Assembly (NCBI GenBank): GCA_910586955.1
Contig: CAJUMM010000007.1
Span: forward strand, 1-56,571
Origin: an uncultured Lachnospiraceae bacterium
Lineage (GTDB): Bacteria > Bacillota > Clostridia > Lachnospirales > Lachnospiraceae
Direction of reading: 5' to 3'
Length of the DNA: 56,571 nt
Shown here in pieces: positions 17,104-26,045 of this stretch (position 1 is its first letter; each line of letters starts with the position of its first letter). The translations under genes were made by a program, and so were the position numbers. Under the pieces are notes generated by a model. The model did not search any database. It saw only the letters and a list, made by a program, of their open reading frames with translations, and was not told the origin of the DNA.

Positions 17104-18580
17104 GTCCCCCTGTCGCAAAAAACATTACTTCTTCCTCTGTAAGTTTCTCCTCCGTCTCCCGCACGATCCGGCCCTTATTCATAATGGCAATCCGATCGCT
17201 CATGCCCAAAACCTCCGGGATTTCCGAGGATATAAGCAGAACTGCCTTCTTCCGGGCAAGGAGCTGATTGATAATCTGGTAAATCTCCACCTTTCCGTTT
17301 ACATCCACTCCTCTGGTGGGCTCGCACATAATTACAACATCCGGCTCGGTTACCAGGATCATAGCCAGCACCACTTTCTGCTGGTTTCCTCCGGAAAGAA
17401 GCATCACTTCTTTGAAAATAGAATCCGTTTTAATTCCGTATTCCTGCACGCTTCTCTCCGCCGTCTCCCGTTCTCTGCCCTCATCAATAATGCCTCCGGC
17501 GTATTTCATGGGAGCCCAGGGGGAAAGCCCGATATTTTCTTTCACAGACATGGAAAGTACCAGCCCTTCCTCTTTCCTGCTCTCCGTCACCAGGGCCATT
17601 CCACTGGAAATGGATTCTTTGGGAGAATGCCGGGTCATCTTTTTCCCTTTTACAAATATCTCCCCGGTCCTGAACCTGCCGGTTCCGTAAATTCCTCTGG
17701 CCAGGGGAATCTGGCCTGCGCCTACCAGCCCCGCAATACCGAAGACCTCCCCTTCCCGCACGGTGAAAGAGATATCATGATAATGCTTTCCGTCCCCAAG
17801 CCCTTTCACTTCCAGAACTACGTCTCCCGGTTCCGTCTTTTTCTTGGGATAATAGTTCTTAATGGACTGGCCCACCATGGCCTCTACCACCTGGCTCACC
17901 GGAACCTCCGGCGTAAAGGTATCAATGATCTTTCCGTCCCTCAGCACACAGATACGCTCTGCAATCCGGTAAATCTCTTCCAGGCGGTGGGATATGTAGA
18001 TAATGCCTTTTCCATCTTTCTTCAAGTTCTCTATAATGGCAAAAAGCTTTGCGGTCTCCTCAAAGGAGAGAGCTGCCGTAGGCTCGTCCATAATAATAAT
18101 CCGGGCATCCCCGGCAAGCACTTTGGCGATTTCCACCAGCTGCTGCTGGGCCACAGTCAGCTGCACTACGGAAGTATCCGGTTCAATGGCAATCCCAAGC
18201 TTCTTTAAAAGCTCCCCCGCTTTGACCTCCATAGCCTTGTCGTCAATGCCGAAAGCTCCCGTGATTTCCTTTCCAAGGAAAATATTCTGGGCCACCGTCA
18301 AATTGGGAATCAGGCTCAGCTCCTGGTGGATAATGCTGACTCCCCAGGCTTTGGCATCCCCCGGTGAGGTTATCTTTGTGTCCTCTCCCTGGATTTTCAG
18401 CTTTCCGCTGTCCATTTTATAAATGCCGGAAAAGATCTTCATCAGCGTACTCTTTCCCGCTCCGTTTTCTCCCACCAGCGCCAGGCACTCCCCGCCCTCC
18501 AGCTTAAGAGAAACCTTTTTCAAAACCGCATTTCCGGAAAAAGATTTGCAGATTTCCTCCGCCTCCAACAAACTTGTCAA
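17090..18580 (-). CDS. Sugar ABC transporter ATPase, double domain (RbsA type), IclR-linked operon, TTG start
   Basis: The 496-residue protein has two nucleotide-binding domains. The first has GENGAGKST, the LTVAQQQL signature and MDEPT; the second has the weak Walker A GLVGAGQIP, LSGGNQQK and an unusual Walker B MCEPTRG, with Cys where Asp is usual. It is the first gene of the operon. The start appears to be TTG at 18580, eight bases after GGGAGGG; the nearer ATG in that sequence runs into a stop after three codons. A consensus promoter and an inverted repeat that suits an IclR-type repressor lie just upstream. Confidence 0.92.
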   Translation of the reverse strand: MTSLLEAEEICKSFSGNAVLKKVSLKLEGGECLALVGENGAGKSTLMKIFSGIYKMDSGKLKIQGEDTKITSPGDAKAWGVSIIHQELSLIPNLTVAQNIFLGKEITGAFGIDDKAMEVKAGELLKKLGIAIEPDTSVVQLTVAQQQLVEIAKVLAGDARIIIMDEPTAALSFEETAKLFAIIENLKKDGKGIIYISHRLEEIYRIAERICVLRDGKIIDTFTPEVPVSQVVEAMVGQSIKNYYPKKKTEPGDVVLEVKGLGDGKHYHDISFTVREGEVFGIAGLVGAGQIPLARGIYGTGRFRTGEIFVKGKKMTRHSPKESISSGMALVTESRKEEGLVLSMSVKENIGLSPWAPMKYAGGIIDEGRERETAERSVQEYGIKTDSIFKEVMLLSGGNQQKVVLAMILVTEPDVVIMCEPTRGVDVNGKVEIYQIINQLLARKKAVLLISSEIPEVLGMSDRIAIMNKGRIVRETEEKLTEEEVMFFATGGHERG

Positions 18581-18661
18581 CTTGCCATCCCTCCCAGCTT
18601 TGCCACAAAAGTAACATTTTTTTCATTTTCTGGAATAATTATTCATATTTCCATATATCGA

Positions 18662-18690
18662 AATATCATTTCATAATATGAAATGATATT
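18662..18690. promoter_or_regulatory. 29-base palindromic operator, candidate IclR-type site
   Basis: AATATCATTTCATA at 18662-18675 and its exact complement at 18677-18690 flank a single central base. It lies immediately downstream of the -10 element, over the expected transcription start, where a bound repressor would block the operon. A related TTTCATAATATGRAA core occurs in front of iclR. Confidence 0.75.
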
Positions 18691-18693
18691 CTC

Positions 18694-18722
18694 ATTATAT
18701 GCCAGCGCAGAAATATTGTCAA
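18694..18722 (-). promoter_or_regulatory. Consensus promoter of the IclR-linked transport operon
   Basis: On the minus strand TTGACA and TATAAT are separated by exactly 17 bases, a perfect sigma-A consensus. Such a strong promoter would need a repressor, which fits the palindrome just downstream. Confidence 0.88.
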
Positions 18723-18815
18723 TAGAATTTAAAATTTTTGGATAAATTTACAGAAAATAGTCGAATAATACGCTTAAAAAGATTGGATTCTCGAACCAAA
18801 TGATACTTTTACGAT

Positions 18816-18868
18816 AAAAACCGGCGGACGGCTGTGCTTCTCCTTCACACAGCCGCCCGCCGGTTTTT
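18816..18868. terminator. Terminator after iclR
   Basis: A 21-base stem with one mismatch (arms 18816-18836 and 18848-18868) carries five A on one side and five T on the other. It separates iclR from the downstream transport operon on the same strand. Confidence 0.9.
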
Positions 18869-18887
18869 ATCTTTCAGGCTTTTTCTT

Positions 18888-19661
18888 TTAGAAATTCTCC
18901 GTGACCGCCCGGCTCATCTGCCGCAAATCCTCAAGAATCTCATTGATAGGAAACGAAAAGATGCGGGCCGTAGGCCCCGACAGGCTTACTGCCGCAACAA
19001 TCTGTTCGTTTTTATCCACAATGGGGACGGCCACACAGGTCAAGCCCACTTCTTCTTCCTCCGATTCCACCGCATACCCTTTCTGCCGGATCTTTCTCAG
19101 CTCTTCCCGCATGTTTTCCCAGTCCGTAACGGACCTGGAAGTGAGGGGGGGCAGGGGGTACCTGCTGTATTCTCCGATAAGGGAAGCCGGATAATAGGAC
19201 ATCAGGCACTTCCCTGTAGCCGAGCCGTGACAAGGGCTGACGGAGCCCACCCCAGGGGAAGAGCGGAGAATAAAAGAACTGTGGCTGACCTTCAAAATAT
19301 GGGCCTGCTGAGCCAGCTGCGGGGAATCAAAAGAGGGCACGGTCATATAAACCGTCTCCCTGTATTTTTTTGCAATCTCATCTGCTATGGGCTCCACCAT
19401 GCTCACAATGGGAAGATTCTCTTTCACAAGATCTCCGTAACTGTAAAATTTCAATCCCAGCCAGTACTTCGAGCTGTTCTCGTTTTGATAGACAAAGCCC
19501 CTCTGCCGGAGCGTGCCGAGAATCCTATGTATGGTGCTGCCGGAAAGTCCCGTCTCTTCACTGATTTCGCGGATGCTGGCCTCCTCCCGCTTCCGATAGA
19601 GAAAGTCCAGAATATCAGCCGCGCGCTCAATGGACTGTACCGTGGATTTATGTTCCGCCAT
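18888..19661 (-). CDS. IclR-family transcriptional regulator
   Basis: The 257-residue protein has the IclR layout: an N-terminal winged helix-turn-helix (SIERAADILDFL, then the IREISEETGLSGSTIHRIL recognition region) and a C-terminal effector domain with the family's conserved GSATGKCLMSY-like and VAAVSLSGP motifs. ATG 19661 has AAAGGAG; the frame to 19676 would start with TTG. It is transcribed in the same direction as the sugar transport operon downstream, separated by a terminator. Shared TTTCATAATATG motifs before both suggest it represses the operon and itself. Effectors of this family are often small acids or sugar derivatives. Confidence 0.93.
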   Translation of the reverse strand: MAEHKSTVQSIERAADILDFLYRKREEASIREISEETGLSGSTIHRILGTLRQRGFVYQNENSSKYWLGLKFYSYGDLVKENLPIVSMVEPIADEIAKKYRETVYMTVPSFDSPQLAQQAHILKVSHSSFILRSSPGVGSVSPCHGSATGKCLMSYYPASLIGEYSRYPLPPLTSRSVTDWENMREELRKIRQKGYAVESEEEEVGLTCVAVPIVDKNEQIVAAVSLSGPTARIFSFPINEILEDLRQMSRAVTENF

Positions 19662-19810
19662 ATGTCTCCTTTCCAACCCGTCAATCTTCCTTTGTGATGG
19701 TTTCTGCCCCTTATATTTATAACATTATAACTGGTCCTCCAGGTTTCCGTCAAGCGGACTTCCGGTTCCCTTTATCTCTGCTTTTTCTTTGGAAATCTGT
19801 AGTTTTTTAG

Positions 19811-19838
19811 AATTATATTTCATAATATGGAATTTATT
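19811..19838. promoter_or_regulatory. Second, imperfect copy of the IclR-type operator, before iclR
   Basis: TTTCATAATATGGAA at 19818-19832 matches the core of the 18662-18690 palindrome in 14 of 15 positions, and 11 of 14 extended arm bases are symmetric. It sits beside a minus-strand TATAAT (19812-19817), consistent with autoregulation of iclR. Confidence 0.6.
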
Positions 19839-19951
19839 TCCTTTTATTTTTTCCATCGAGGACTTTAAAACAATTTATAAATATTATATTTTACGTATAT
19901 TTATTCACTTCAATATCTATGTCCTATTTTAGGGAAGTACAAAGGGAATTG

Positions 19952-19980
19952 TTGTAAATACACAGATTTTGTATTATACT
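19952..19980 (+). promoter_or_regulatory. Promoter of the STAND-TPR gene
   Basis: TTGTAA and TATACT are 17 bases apart, 57 bases before the gene's ATG. Confidence 0.6.
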
Positions 19981-20037
19981 GTCTTTATCAGCAACAAACA
20001 TTCCACAGCCAACTTTTGCGATTGTGAGGGATTGTAA

Positions 20038-23000
20038 ATGAGCTTCCTGTCTGACGGTTTATTGAAAATCTGGGAAATTGCACTGGATAAACTCTTCCCC
20101 AAAGCAGCCGGACGGTTCCATGATTCCAAACTTTTTCAAAATCTTCAGCTCGCCCGCGTTCTTTCCGACGAAAGTCTGAAAGAAATGGAAATTCCTGCCC
20201 AAAACAGGGAATTCGTTCGGACGGAAATCAAACTTCTGCTCTCAAAATCAGAAAAGCCGGAGCAAATATTTGCCCAATACAATTTTGACCTTACTGCCGT
20301 CAGGAACTTTTTCTGGGAATCTTATTGCCGGGAATACAGCCGGAAGCAGACGGACTCTGCTGCGGAATATGAGAAAGATATAAAAAGGGCACTGGCCGCT
20401 GTCACAGAAACACTCCTCTCCCTGATGAAAAAAAGGCAGGATTTCCAACAGAATCTTGATATTCAGATCAACAATAAAGTGAATGATCTTCTGGATGTAA
20501 CGGAAAAGATCCGCACCCAAACAGAAGTTTCCAAGGAGCCTTCACATACAGCAGAAACCCTCCCTATTTTACCGGTGAAAAGCACGGCAAAAAAGCTTTA
20601 CCATATCAATAAGGATTTTATTGCCGCATATCTGGAATCCACCCATCTCACAGAGTCCAGATCCCACTACTACCGTCTCTGCGGTCGCATGGAAGAGATC
20701 CTTCTTCTGGCCATCCACAACATGGTACTGCCCTATGAAGAGCTGGTTCAATTTGCCCTTTCCTGTATGGAACAGGAAATCTCCATCACCCCTGAGGAAT
20801 CTATCCCCGGCAGAATATTCTTTATTACCGGAAACGGAGGCATGGGAAAAACAACGCTGTTATCCATGCTTGCACTGGAGACAGCCAAGCATACGGATAC
20901 CGATGTCTATGTGATACAGCTGGAGGGCAAAGATCCGGAACATCTGGCAGATGATGTGATACATACCCTCAACAAAAGTTCCAAGTCCGTGCTTTATATT
21001 GACAACCCCTATGACAACCTGGATATTTTCTTACGTCTTTTAGACTACGTACGGGCAAATGAAAACATCCGTCTTGTCTGCTCCGAGCGTTACAACCGTC
21101 TTGCCCAGATATTCCAAAACGCAGACATGGCCTTTGCTACCGATCTTTCCAACGCCCTGGTCTTGGGAGAACAGGATTCTTCCCTTCCCGCCAAATCTGC
21201 TTCTAACCGCCTGGATTTTATCCGGAAAAATAATATCTGCCATTTTTCTTTATCCAGAACATGGAAGCAGGAAGTGGTGGAAAAGATGATCTCTTATTCC
21301 TTCACCTCCGGTATGAAACCCGATGAAGAGCTGCTGCAAAGCCTTCTCCAGCAGGAAGAATACCGTCTGTCTCCCTGCGAATCTTTCCTGAAAATATGTC
21401 TGAGATACAACCAGGCCATTCAGGATAAATCGTTTGAACTTAACCTTCCTTTCCGCTTTGACTGGAATGAGTGGGAAATTCTCTTCGCATCCGAGAACGG
21501 GTTCCAGCCTGTGCCGGGAGCGCCTTCCCTAAAAAATGTCTTTCCTTACCTGGCCGCCTTTGGCTTATATAAAATCCCGGTCACTGCAAATTTTATTGCC
21601 AATTTACTGCAGATTCATGAAGTTGACCTAAAATCCTGCTTAAAGAAAAAACTTCCCCAGACAGAGCCCGCTTTTTTTGACGGAACCTATCTCACTTTAA
21701 AGCACGACATCATAGCAGACTTGTACTTTCTGGCTAACGAAGAGCAAAATCCCCAGACCTTATTCATGGATGCTCTTTCTTATCTGGATGAGCCTATGGT
21801 GATTTCCTTTGAGAAAAATATTTTAAAAACAAGAATCATCCGCGGAACTAAAACTAGTCCTCATAAAGAGATCGACACCATCGCTTTATTGAACAAATTT
21901 GGGGAAACCTCTTCTTATATCGGGATATTAAAGGAAAATAACCGCCTTTATTCCTATTACTCTGCTAAAGTGTTTGCACTTATACACAGCAAAAATACTA
22001 CAGAGGAAACTTTCCAAAAGGAAATGGAATCTTTGATGAACCGTGTTTCCGATCAAAAGCGGGGATTGACAGGGGCATGGATCAACTGCTTTATGGCCTG
22101 TATGGAATCCGGTTTTTTCCCTCCGGACGGCTTTTTTTCTATCACAGACAAACTTGACTACCATATTATCACAAACCATATATCAAATTTTGAAAACTAT
22201 ACCAGGAATAAAGGCTACGGCCTGGCATTCTACTATCAGATTGCCAGGAGAATTTATGAGCAAATTGCCAGAGAACATCCCTCTGACATTGCTTCGCGCC
22301 TGCTGTTAGCCAAGGTATTAGAAGCCCAAAACTGTATTTCTGAAGCTGCGGCCCTTCTAAAAGAAATTGCTGACGCAAAAACCAGCGACAGCTTCAAGGC
22401 CTGCGTGGCGTACGCAAGCCTGTACAAAAAGCAATACGTACATTTATACAGGCAAATCAACGACGGCATATCCGAAACCTCTCCAACCTTACCCCCGCAA
22501 TTACAGATTTATTTAACAAATGCGGAAACTTACTACAGAGCTGCAGCCGAACTAGCAGAAGAGAATGAAAAAGCCCGTCCTTTATGTGCCTTGGCAAACT
22601 TTCTTTTTACCATAACCCGATCCGAAAAAAATTCTGCGGTAAAACAACAGAATTTTCAAGAGGCGGAAAGCCTCTTTCTCAAAGCGCTCCAATATGGAAC
22701 CGACAACCACTCCGCATATACGGGCCTAGCTACTCTTTACGGCCGTACCCATTCCTGGAACCAATTATACAATCCATCAAAAGCCGATGAATGTTTCCGT
22801 AACTCCCTGGAAGATTGTCCCAAAAATATGCTGGTGATCTCTTATGTTCCCTGGGGAAATTTAAAATACTGTATCGGGGATCTGGATTCTGCAAAAGAAA
22901 AATATAAAGCTGCCCTCCAGGCTAAACCCAATGAAGAAAGAGCTATAAAAGCCCTTGCATTGATTGAAAAAGAAGAGCAAAGACTGAATACTTTGCTGGA

Positions 23001-23415
23001 AGAAAAAGCCGGCAGACTTTCATCCTTTGATTCTCTCTATGCCCAAACCATCGAAAGAACCTCTGCCGGCTCCAAAACACTACGCACTTTAAAAACTTCA
23101 CTATTTCAGGACCAAACATCCCAGCGGGCAGTCCTCCGCCTGGTCTATGCCTCGCTTCTATCCGAAACTCTGACTCCGGATATCTTGGAGAAATGTAAGA
23201 TGGCCCTGCATAATCTAAAGAAACTGGGCGGCTTCTCGGAAACCCGGAATTATATGTATCTGCGGATCGTGCAGCGTCTTCAGCTTGGCTGCTACGACTG
23301 TGGGGTGACTCCTTACCTTCCTTTGGATGAAGAAAGATTTCTGGCTCATACGGCATTTTTGCATTTTAAACGATATACAAAGTCCCCCCTCACCGCGGCT
23401 CCGCCGTCAGCATAA
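20038..23415 (+). CDS. STAND-like P-loop NTPase with C-terminal TPR repeats, possible defence or signalling protein
   Basis: The 1125-residue protein has three parts. Residues 1-175 form a helical region of unknown type (possible effector or adaptor). A NACHT/STAND-like NTPase follows: Walker A GNGGMGKTT at 265-273, Walker B VLYIDNP near 318-324, and a sensor-type strand RLVCSERYNR near 345-354. From about residue 740 to 1000 there are TPR-like helical repeats, including the YYRAAAELAEENEKARPLCALA and GDLDSAKEKYKAALQAKP-type units. This order (N-terminal domain, NTPase, repeats) is that of large sensor proteins that oligomerise on binding a target; many bacterial ones act in phage defence. 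The gene is AT-richer than its neighbours and stands alone. Its last 26 bases overlap the opposing DUF1846 gene. No enzymatic effector is recognised, so function is open. Confidence 0.82.
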   Translation: MSFLSDGLLKIWEIALDKLFPKAAGRFHDSKLFQNLQLARVLSDESLKEMEIPAQNREFVRTEIKLLLSKSEKPEQIFAQYNFDLTAVRNFFWESYCREYSRKQTDSAAEYEKDIKRALAAVTETLLSLMKKRQDFQQNLDIQINNKVNDLLDVTEKIRTQTEVSKEPSHTAETLPILPVKSTAKKLYHINKDFIAAYLESTHLTESRSHYYRLCGRMEEILLLAIHNMVLPYEELVQFALSCMEQEISITPEESIPGRIFFITGNGGMGKTTLLSMLALETAKHTDTDVYVIQLEGKDPEHLADDVIHTLNKSSKSVLYIDNPYDNLDIFLRLLDYVRANENIRLVCSERYNRLAQIFQNADMAFATDLSNALVLGEQDSSLPAKSASNRLDFIRKNNICHFSLSRTWKQEVVEKMISYSFTSGMKPDEELLQSLLQQEEYRLSPCESFLKICLRYNQAIQDKSFELNLPFRFDWNEWEILFASENGFQPVPGAPSLKNVFPYLAAFGLYKIPVTANFIANLLQIHEVDLKSCLKKKLPQTEPAFFDGTYLTLKHDIIADLYFLANEEQNPQTLFMDALSYLDEPMVISFEKNILKTRIIRGTKTSPHKEIDTIALLNKFGETSSYIGILKENNRLYSYYSAKVFALIHSKNTTEETFQKEMESLMNRVSDQKRGLTGAWINCFMACMESGFFPPDGFFSITDKLDYHIITNHISNFENYTRNKGYGLAFYYQIARRIYEQIAREHPSDIASRLLLAKVLEAQNCISEAAALLKEIADAKTSDSFKACVAYASLYKKQYVHLYRQINDGISETSPTLPPQLQIYLTNAETYYRAAAELAEENEKARPLCALANFLFTITRSEKNSAVKQQNFQEAESLFLKALQYGTDNHSAYTGLATLYGRTHSWNQLYNPSKADECFRNSLEDCPKNMLVISYVPWGNLKYCIGDLDSAKEKYKAALQAKPNEERAIKALALIEKEEQRLNTLLEEKAGRLSSFDSLYAQTIERTSAGSKTLRTLKTSLFQDQTSQRAVLRLVYASLLSETLTPDILEKCKMALHNLKKLGGFSETRNYMYLRIVQRLQLGCYDCGVTPYLPLDEERFLAHTAFLHFKRYTKSPLTAAPPSA

Positions 23416-24844
23416 TCCCCAGCCGCTGGAAAGTCTTTTCATCTGCAGCGCTGAGCATCCGGGAGGTATGTACCTGGCTGCCCCGCAGATGGGGAAGCTG
23501 GCGCAGGGCCAGATCGGCCAGTTCATTGGTTTCCGTACTGGCGGAAAGGGCGATAAGGACTTCTTCCATATGAAGCCTTGGGTTCCTGCTGCCCAGATAA
23601 TCTACTTTCAGCTTCTGAATGGGCATAATTACGTTAGGCGTAATCAGGAGGGTCTTATGATCGATGCCTGCCAGTTCCTTCAGGGCATTGATCAGCAGGG
23701 CAGAGCAGGCTCCCATGAGATCGCTGGTCTTTCCGGTGATCACCCGGCCGTCGGGAAGCTCCATGGCCGCCGCCGTATGTCCCGTCTCCTCCGCCCGCTT
23801 CATGGCCGCAGGCACCGCTTTCCGGTCTCTGGGCGTCACACCGACTTTGTTCATCAAAAGCTCAATTTTGTAGGCCTCCCCTTCCGTGGCCTTTCCCCGG
23901 GCAATGCTTACCAGGGTTTGGTAATAGCGGCGGATAATCTCCTGGCAGGAGGCCTCCCGGCAGGCTTCATCATCTACGATGCAGTTGCCCGCCATGTTGA
24001 CTCCCATATCCGTGGGAGACTGGTAGGGGCACTCTCCGTAGATTTTCTCAAAAATTGCCCGCAGTACCGGAAAAATCTCCACATCCCGGTTGTAATTAAC
24101 CGTAGTTTTCCCGTAAGCCTCCAGATGGAAGGGGTCAATCATATTCACATCGTTCAGATCCGCAGTAGCCGCCTCATAAGCTAGGTTCACCGGATGGCTT
24201 AAGGGCAGGTTCCAGATGGGGAAGGTCTCAAACTTGGCGTATCCGGCGTTAATCCCTCTTCTATGCTCGTGATAGAGCTGGGACAGGCAGGTGGCCATTT
24301 TCCCGCTCCCCGGCCCCGGAGCCGTCACCACCACCAAGGGCCTGGAGGTCTCGATATAATCGTTGTGCCCGTAGCCCTCTTCGCTGACAATCATAGGGAT
24401 ATTGTTGGGATAGCCCGGTATCATGTAATGCCGGTATACTTTTACCCCCATTTTCTCCAGGCGGCTCTGAAACATCTGGGCGCTGTACTGTCCGGCAAAA
24501 TGGGTAATGCAGACACTTCCCACAAAAAGGTTTTTAGACTCAAATATCCCTTTCAGGCGCAGCAAATCGGAATCATAGGTAATGCCCAGATCTCCGCGGA
24601 TTTTATTTTTCTCAATATCTTCCGCGCTGATCACAATGACAATCTCCACCTGATCCGCAAGCTGCATCAGCATCCGGAGCTTGCTGTCCGGCTCAAATCC
24701 CGGCAGCACCCGGGAGGCGTGGTAGTCGTCGTACAATTTGCCGCCGAATTCCAGATACAGCTTATTGTCAAACTGGCGGATCCGCTCCCGGATATGCTCC
24801 GACTGCATTTCCAGATATTTCTCGTTGTCAAACCCCTTCTTCAT
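23390..24844 (-). CDS. DUF1846 family protein (UPF0371)
   Basis: The 484-residue protein matches the DUF1846 family, conserved in Firmicutes and of unknown biochemical role. Recognised stretches are the start KKGFDNEKYLEMQSEHI, the VVTAPGPGSGKMATCLSQLYH segment (split glycine-rich loop, possible nucleotide binding), and TDMGVNMAGNC. The length is normal. ATG 24844 has GAGGAAG. It follows galE by 34 bases on the same strand and is probably co-transcribed. Its 3' end overlaps the STAND gene tail by 26 bases, so no terminator could be found between the two. Confidence 0.92.
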   Translation of the reverse strand: MKKGFDNEKYLEMQSEHIRERIRQFDNKLYLEFGGKLYDDYHASRVLPGFEPDSKLRMLMQLADQVEIVIVISAEDIEKNKIRGDLGITYDSDLLRLKGIFESKNLFVGSVCITHFAGQYSAQMFQSRLEKMGVKVYRHYMIPGYPNNIPMIVSEEGYGHNDYIETSRPLVVVTAPGPGSGKMATCLSQLYHEHRRGINAGYAKFETFPIWNLPLSHPVNLAYEAATADLNDVNMIDPFHLEAYGKTTVNYNRDVEIFPVLRAIFEKIYGECPYQSPTDMGVNMAGNCIVDDEACREASCQEIIRRYYQTLVSIARGKATEGEAYKIELLMNKVGVTPRDRKAVPAAMKRAEETGHTAAAMELPDGRVITGKTSDLMGACSALLINALKELAGIDHKTLLITPNVIMPIQKLKVDYLGSRNPRLHMEEVLIALSASTETNELADLALRQLPHLRGSQVHTSRMLSAADEKTFQRLGIMLTAEPR

Positions 24845-24878
24845 GTCTGTCTTCCTCTCATTTGTTCCGAAATGCCCG

Positions 24879-25895
24879 CTACTCCTCGTATCCCTTGGGA
24901 TTCATGCTCTGCCATCTCCAGGAATCTTCGCACATCTCCTCAATACCGTACTGGGCTTCCCAGCCAAGCTCCGCTTTCGCCTTGGCCGGATCCGCATAGC
25001 AGGTGGCAATATCGCCGGGACGGCGGGGCTTCACGGTATAGGGAATTTTCTTCCCGCAGGCCTTCTCGAAAGCATGCACCACGTCCAGAACGCTGTAACC
25101 CTTTCCGGTTCCCAGGTTGTAAATAAGAACGCCCTTCTTCTCCTCCAGCTTCTTAATAGCCGCCACATGGCCTTTGGCCAGATCCACCACATGGATGTAA
25201 TCCCGCACTCCCGTTCCGTCGGGCGTATCATAGTCATCCCCGAATACGCCTAAAGATTCAAGCTTTCCGATGGCTACCTGAGCCACATAGGGAACCAGAT
25301 TGTTGGGAATACCCTTGGGATCCTCTCCCATAAGGCCGCTCTTATGAGCGCCGATGGGATTGAAATAGCGCAAAAGAATTACGTTCCACTCCGGATCGGA
25401 CACGTGGATGTCTTCCAGCACCTGCTCCAGCATTCCCTTGGTCTGTCCATAGGGATTGGTGATCTTGCCCTTGGGGCATTCCTCTGTAATGGGAATAAAG
25501 GCCGGATCCCCGTAAACGGTAGCGGAAGAACTGAACACGATATTTTTCACATTGTGCCTGCGCATCACGTCACAGAGTACCAGGGTTCCCGCAATATTAT
25601 TGTAATAGTATTCAATGGGTTTGGATACGGACTCGCCCACCGCTTTCAGGCCGGCAAAATGAATCACCGATTCAATCTTCTCATTCTCAAAAATCCGGTT
25701 CAATGCCTCCCGGTCCAGGATATCCGCCTCGTAGAAAACCGGCTTCTTCCCTGTAATCTGCTCCACTCGTTCCAGGGACTTTCTGCTGGCATTGTACAGA
25801 TTATCCACTACCACCACATCATAACCCGCCTCCAAAAGCTCCACGCAGGTGTGGCTGCCGATAAAACCGGCGCCGCCCGTTACCAAAATCGCCAT
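24879..25895 (-). CDS. galE: UDP-glucose 4-epimerase
   Basis: GalE interconverts UDP-glucose and UDP-galactose using tightly bound NAD, for galactose use and for cell-surface glycans. The 338-residue short-chain dehydrogenase fold has GGAGFIGSH at 7-15 (NAD binding), FSSSATVYG at 121-129 (catalytic Ser) and Tyr149/Lys153 in YGQTK. The C-terminal part has the substrate-binding RYFNPIGAH segment. ATG 25895 has GGAGGG. It is followed by the DUF1846 gene; no Leloir partner (galK, galT) is in the window. Confidence 0.96.
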   Translation of the reverse strand: MAILVTGGAGFIGSHTCVELLEAGYDVVVVDNLYNASRKSLERVEQITGKKPVFYEADILDREALNRIFENEKIESVIHFAGLKAVGESVSKPIEYYYNNIAGTLVLCDVMRRHNVKNIVFSSSATVYGDPAFIPITEECPKGKITNPYGQTKGMLEQVLEDIHVSDPEWNVILLRYFNPIGAHKSGLMGEDPKGIPNNLVPYVAQVAIGKLESLGVFGDDYDTPDGTGVRDYIHVVDLAKGHVAAIKKLEEKKGVLIYNLGTGKGYSVLDVVHAFEKACGKKIPYTVKPRRPGDIATCYADPAKAKAELGWEAQYGIEEMCEDSWRWQSMNPKGYEE

Positions 25896-25910
25896 CGTAT
25901 ACCCTCCTAT

Positions 25911-26022
25911 TTTTAGTTCCGCATCCGCCCTCTCAACGCCCTTTTTCTAGAAGGATTCACGGACGCACGCATCCGTAAATCCTTCTGGCGTCCTTCGGGC
26001 TTCTGCTGATTTTAGTTCCGCA
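25911..26022. repeat. Direct repeats flanking an inverted repeat in the galE leader
   Basis: TTTTAGTTCCGCA occurs at 25911-25923 and again at 26010-26022. Between them, AGAAGGATTCACGGACGC and GCATCCGTAAATCCTTCT (25950-25987) form a stem of 18 bases with two mismatches. The arrangement resembles a small inserted repeat element or a structured leader; no T-run follows, so it is not a typical terminator. Confidence 0.6.
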
Positions 26023-26045
26023 AAAATTTTTCACAACCATAAATA

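Larger units (their letters stand above)
18581..18887. other. Intergenic control region between iclR and the transport operon
   Basis: This 307-base AT-rich stretch holds no gene. It contains the iclR terminator (18816-18868), a perfect-consensus promoter for the transport operon (18694-18722) and a 29-base palindrome at its start site (18662-18690). The leader from there to the TTG start is about 80 bases. Confidence 0.8.
19662..20037. other. AT-rich divergent region between iclR and the STAND gene
   Basis: This 376-base stretch contains no gene. It holds the iclR upstream operator-like motif, a TATAAT on the minus strand at 19812-19817 and the promoter of the STAND-TPR gene at 19952-19980. 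The remainder is T-rich without clear structure. Confidence 0.7.

Noticed and set aside
16658..18208. A long plus-strand reading frame of about 516 codons
   Set aside because: It lies antisense to the IclR-linked permease and ATPase genes, has no ribosome site, and its translation is His/Pro/Leu-rich without known motifs.
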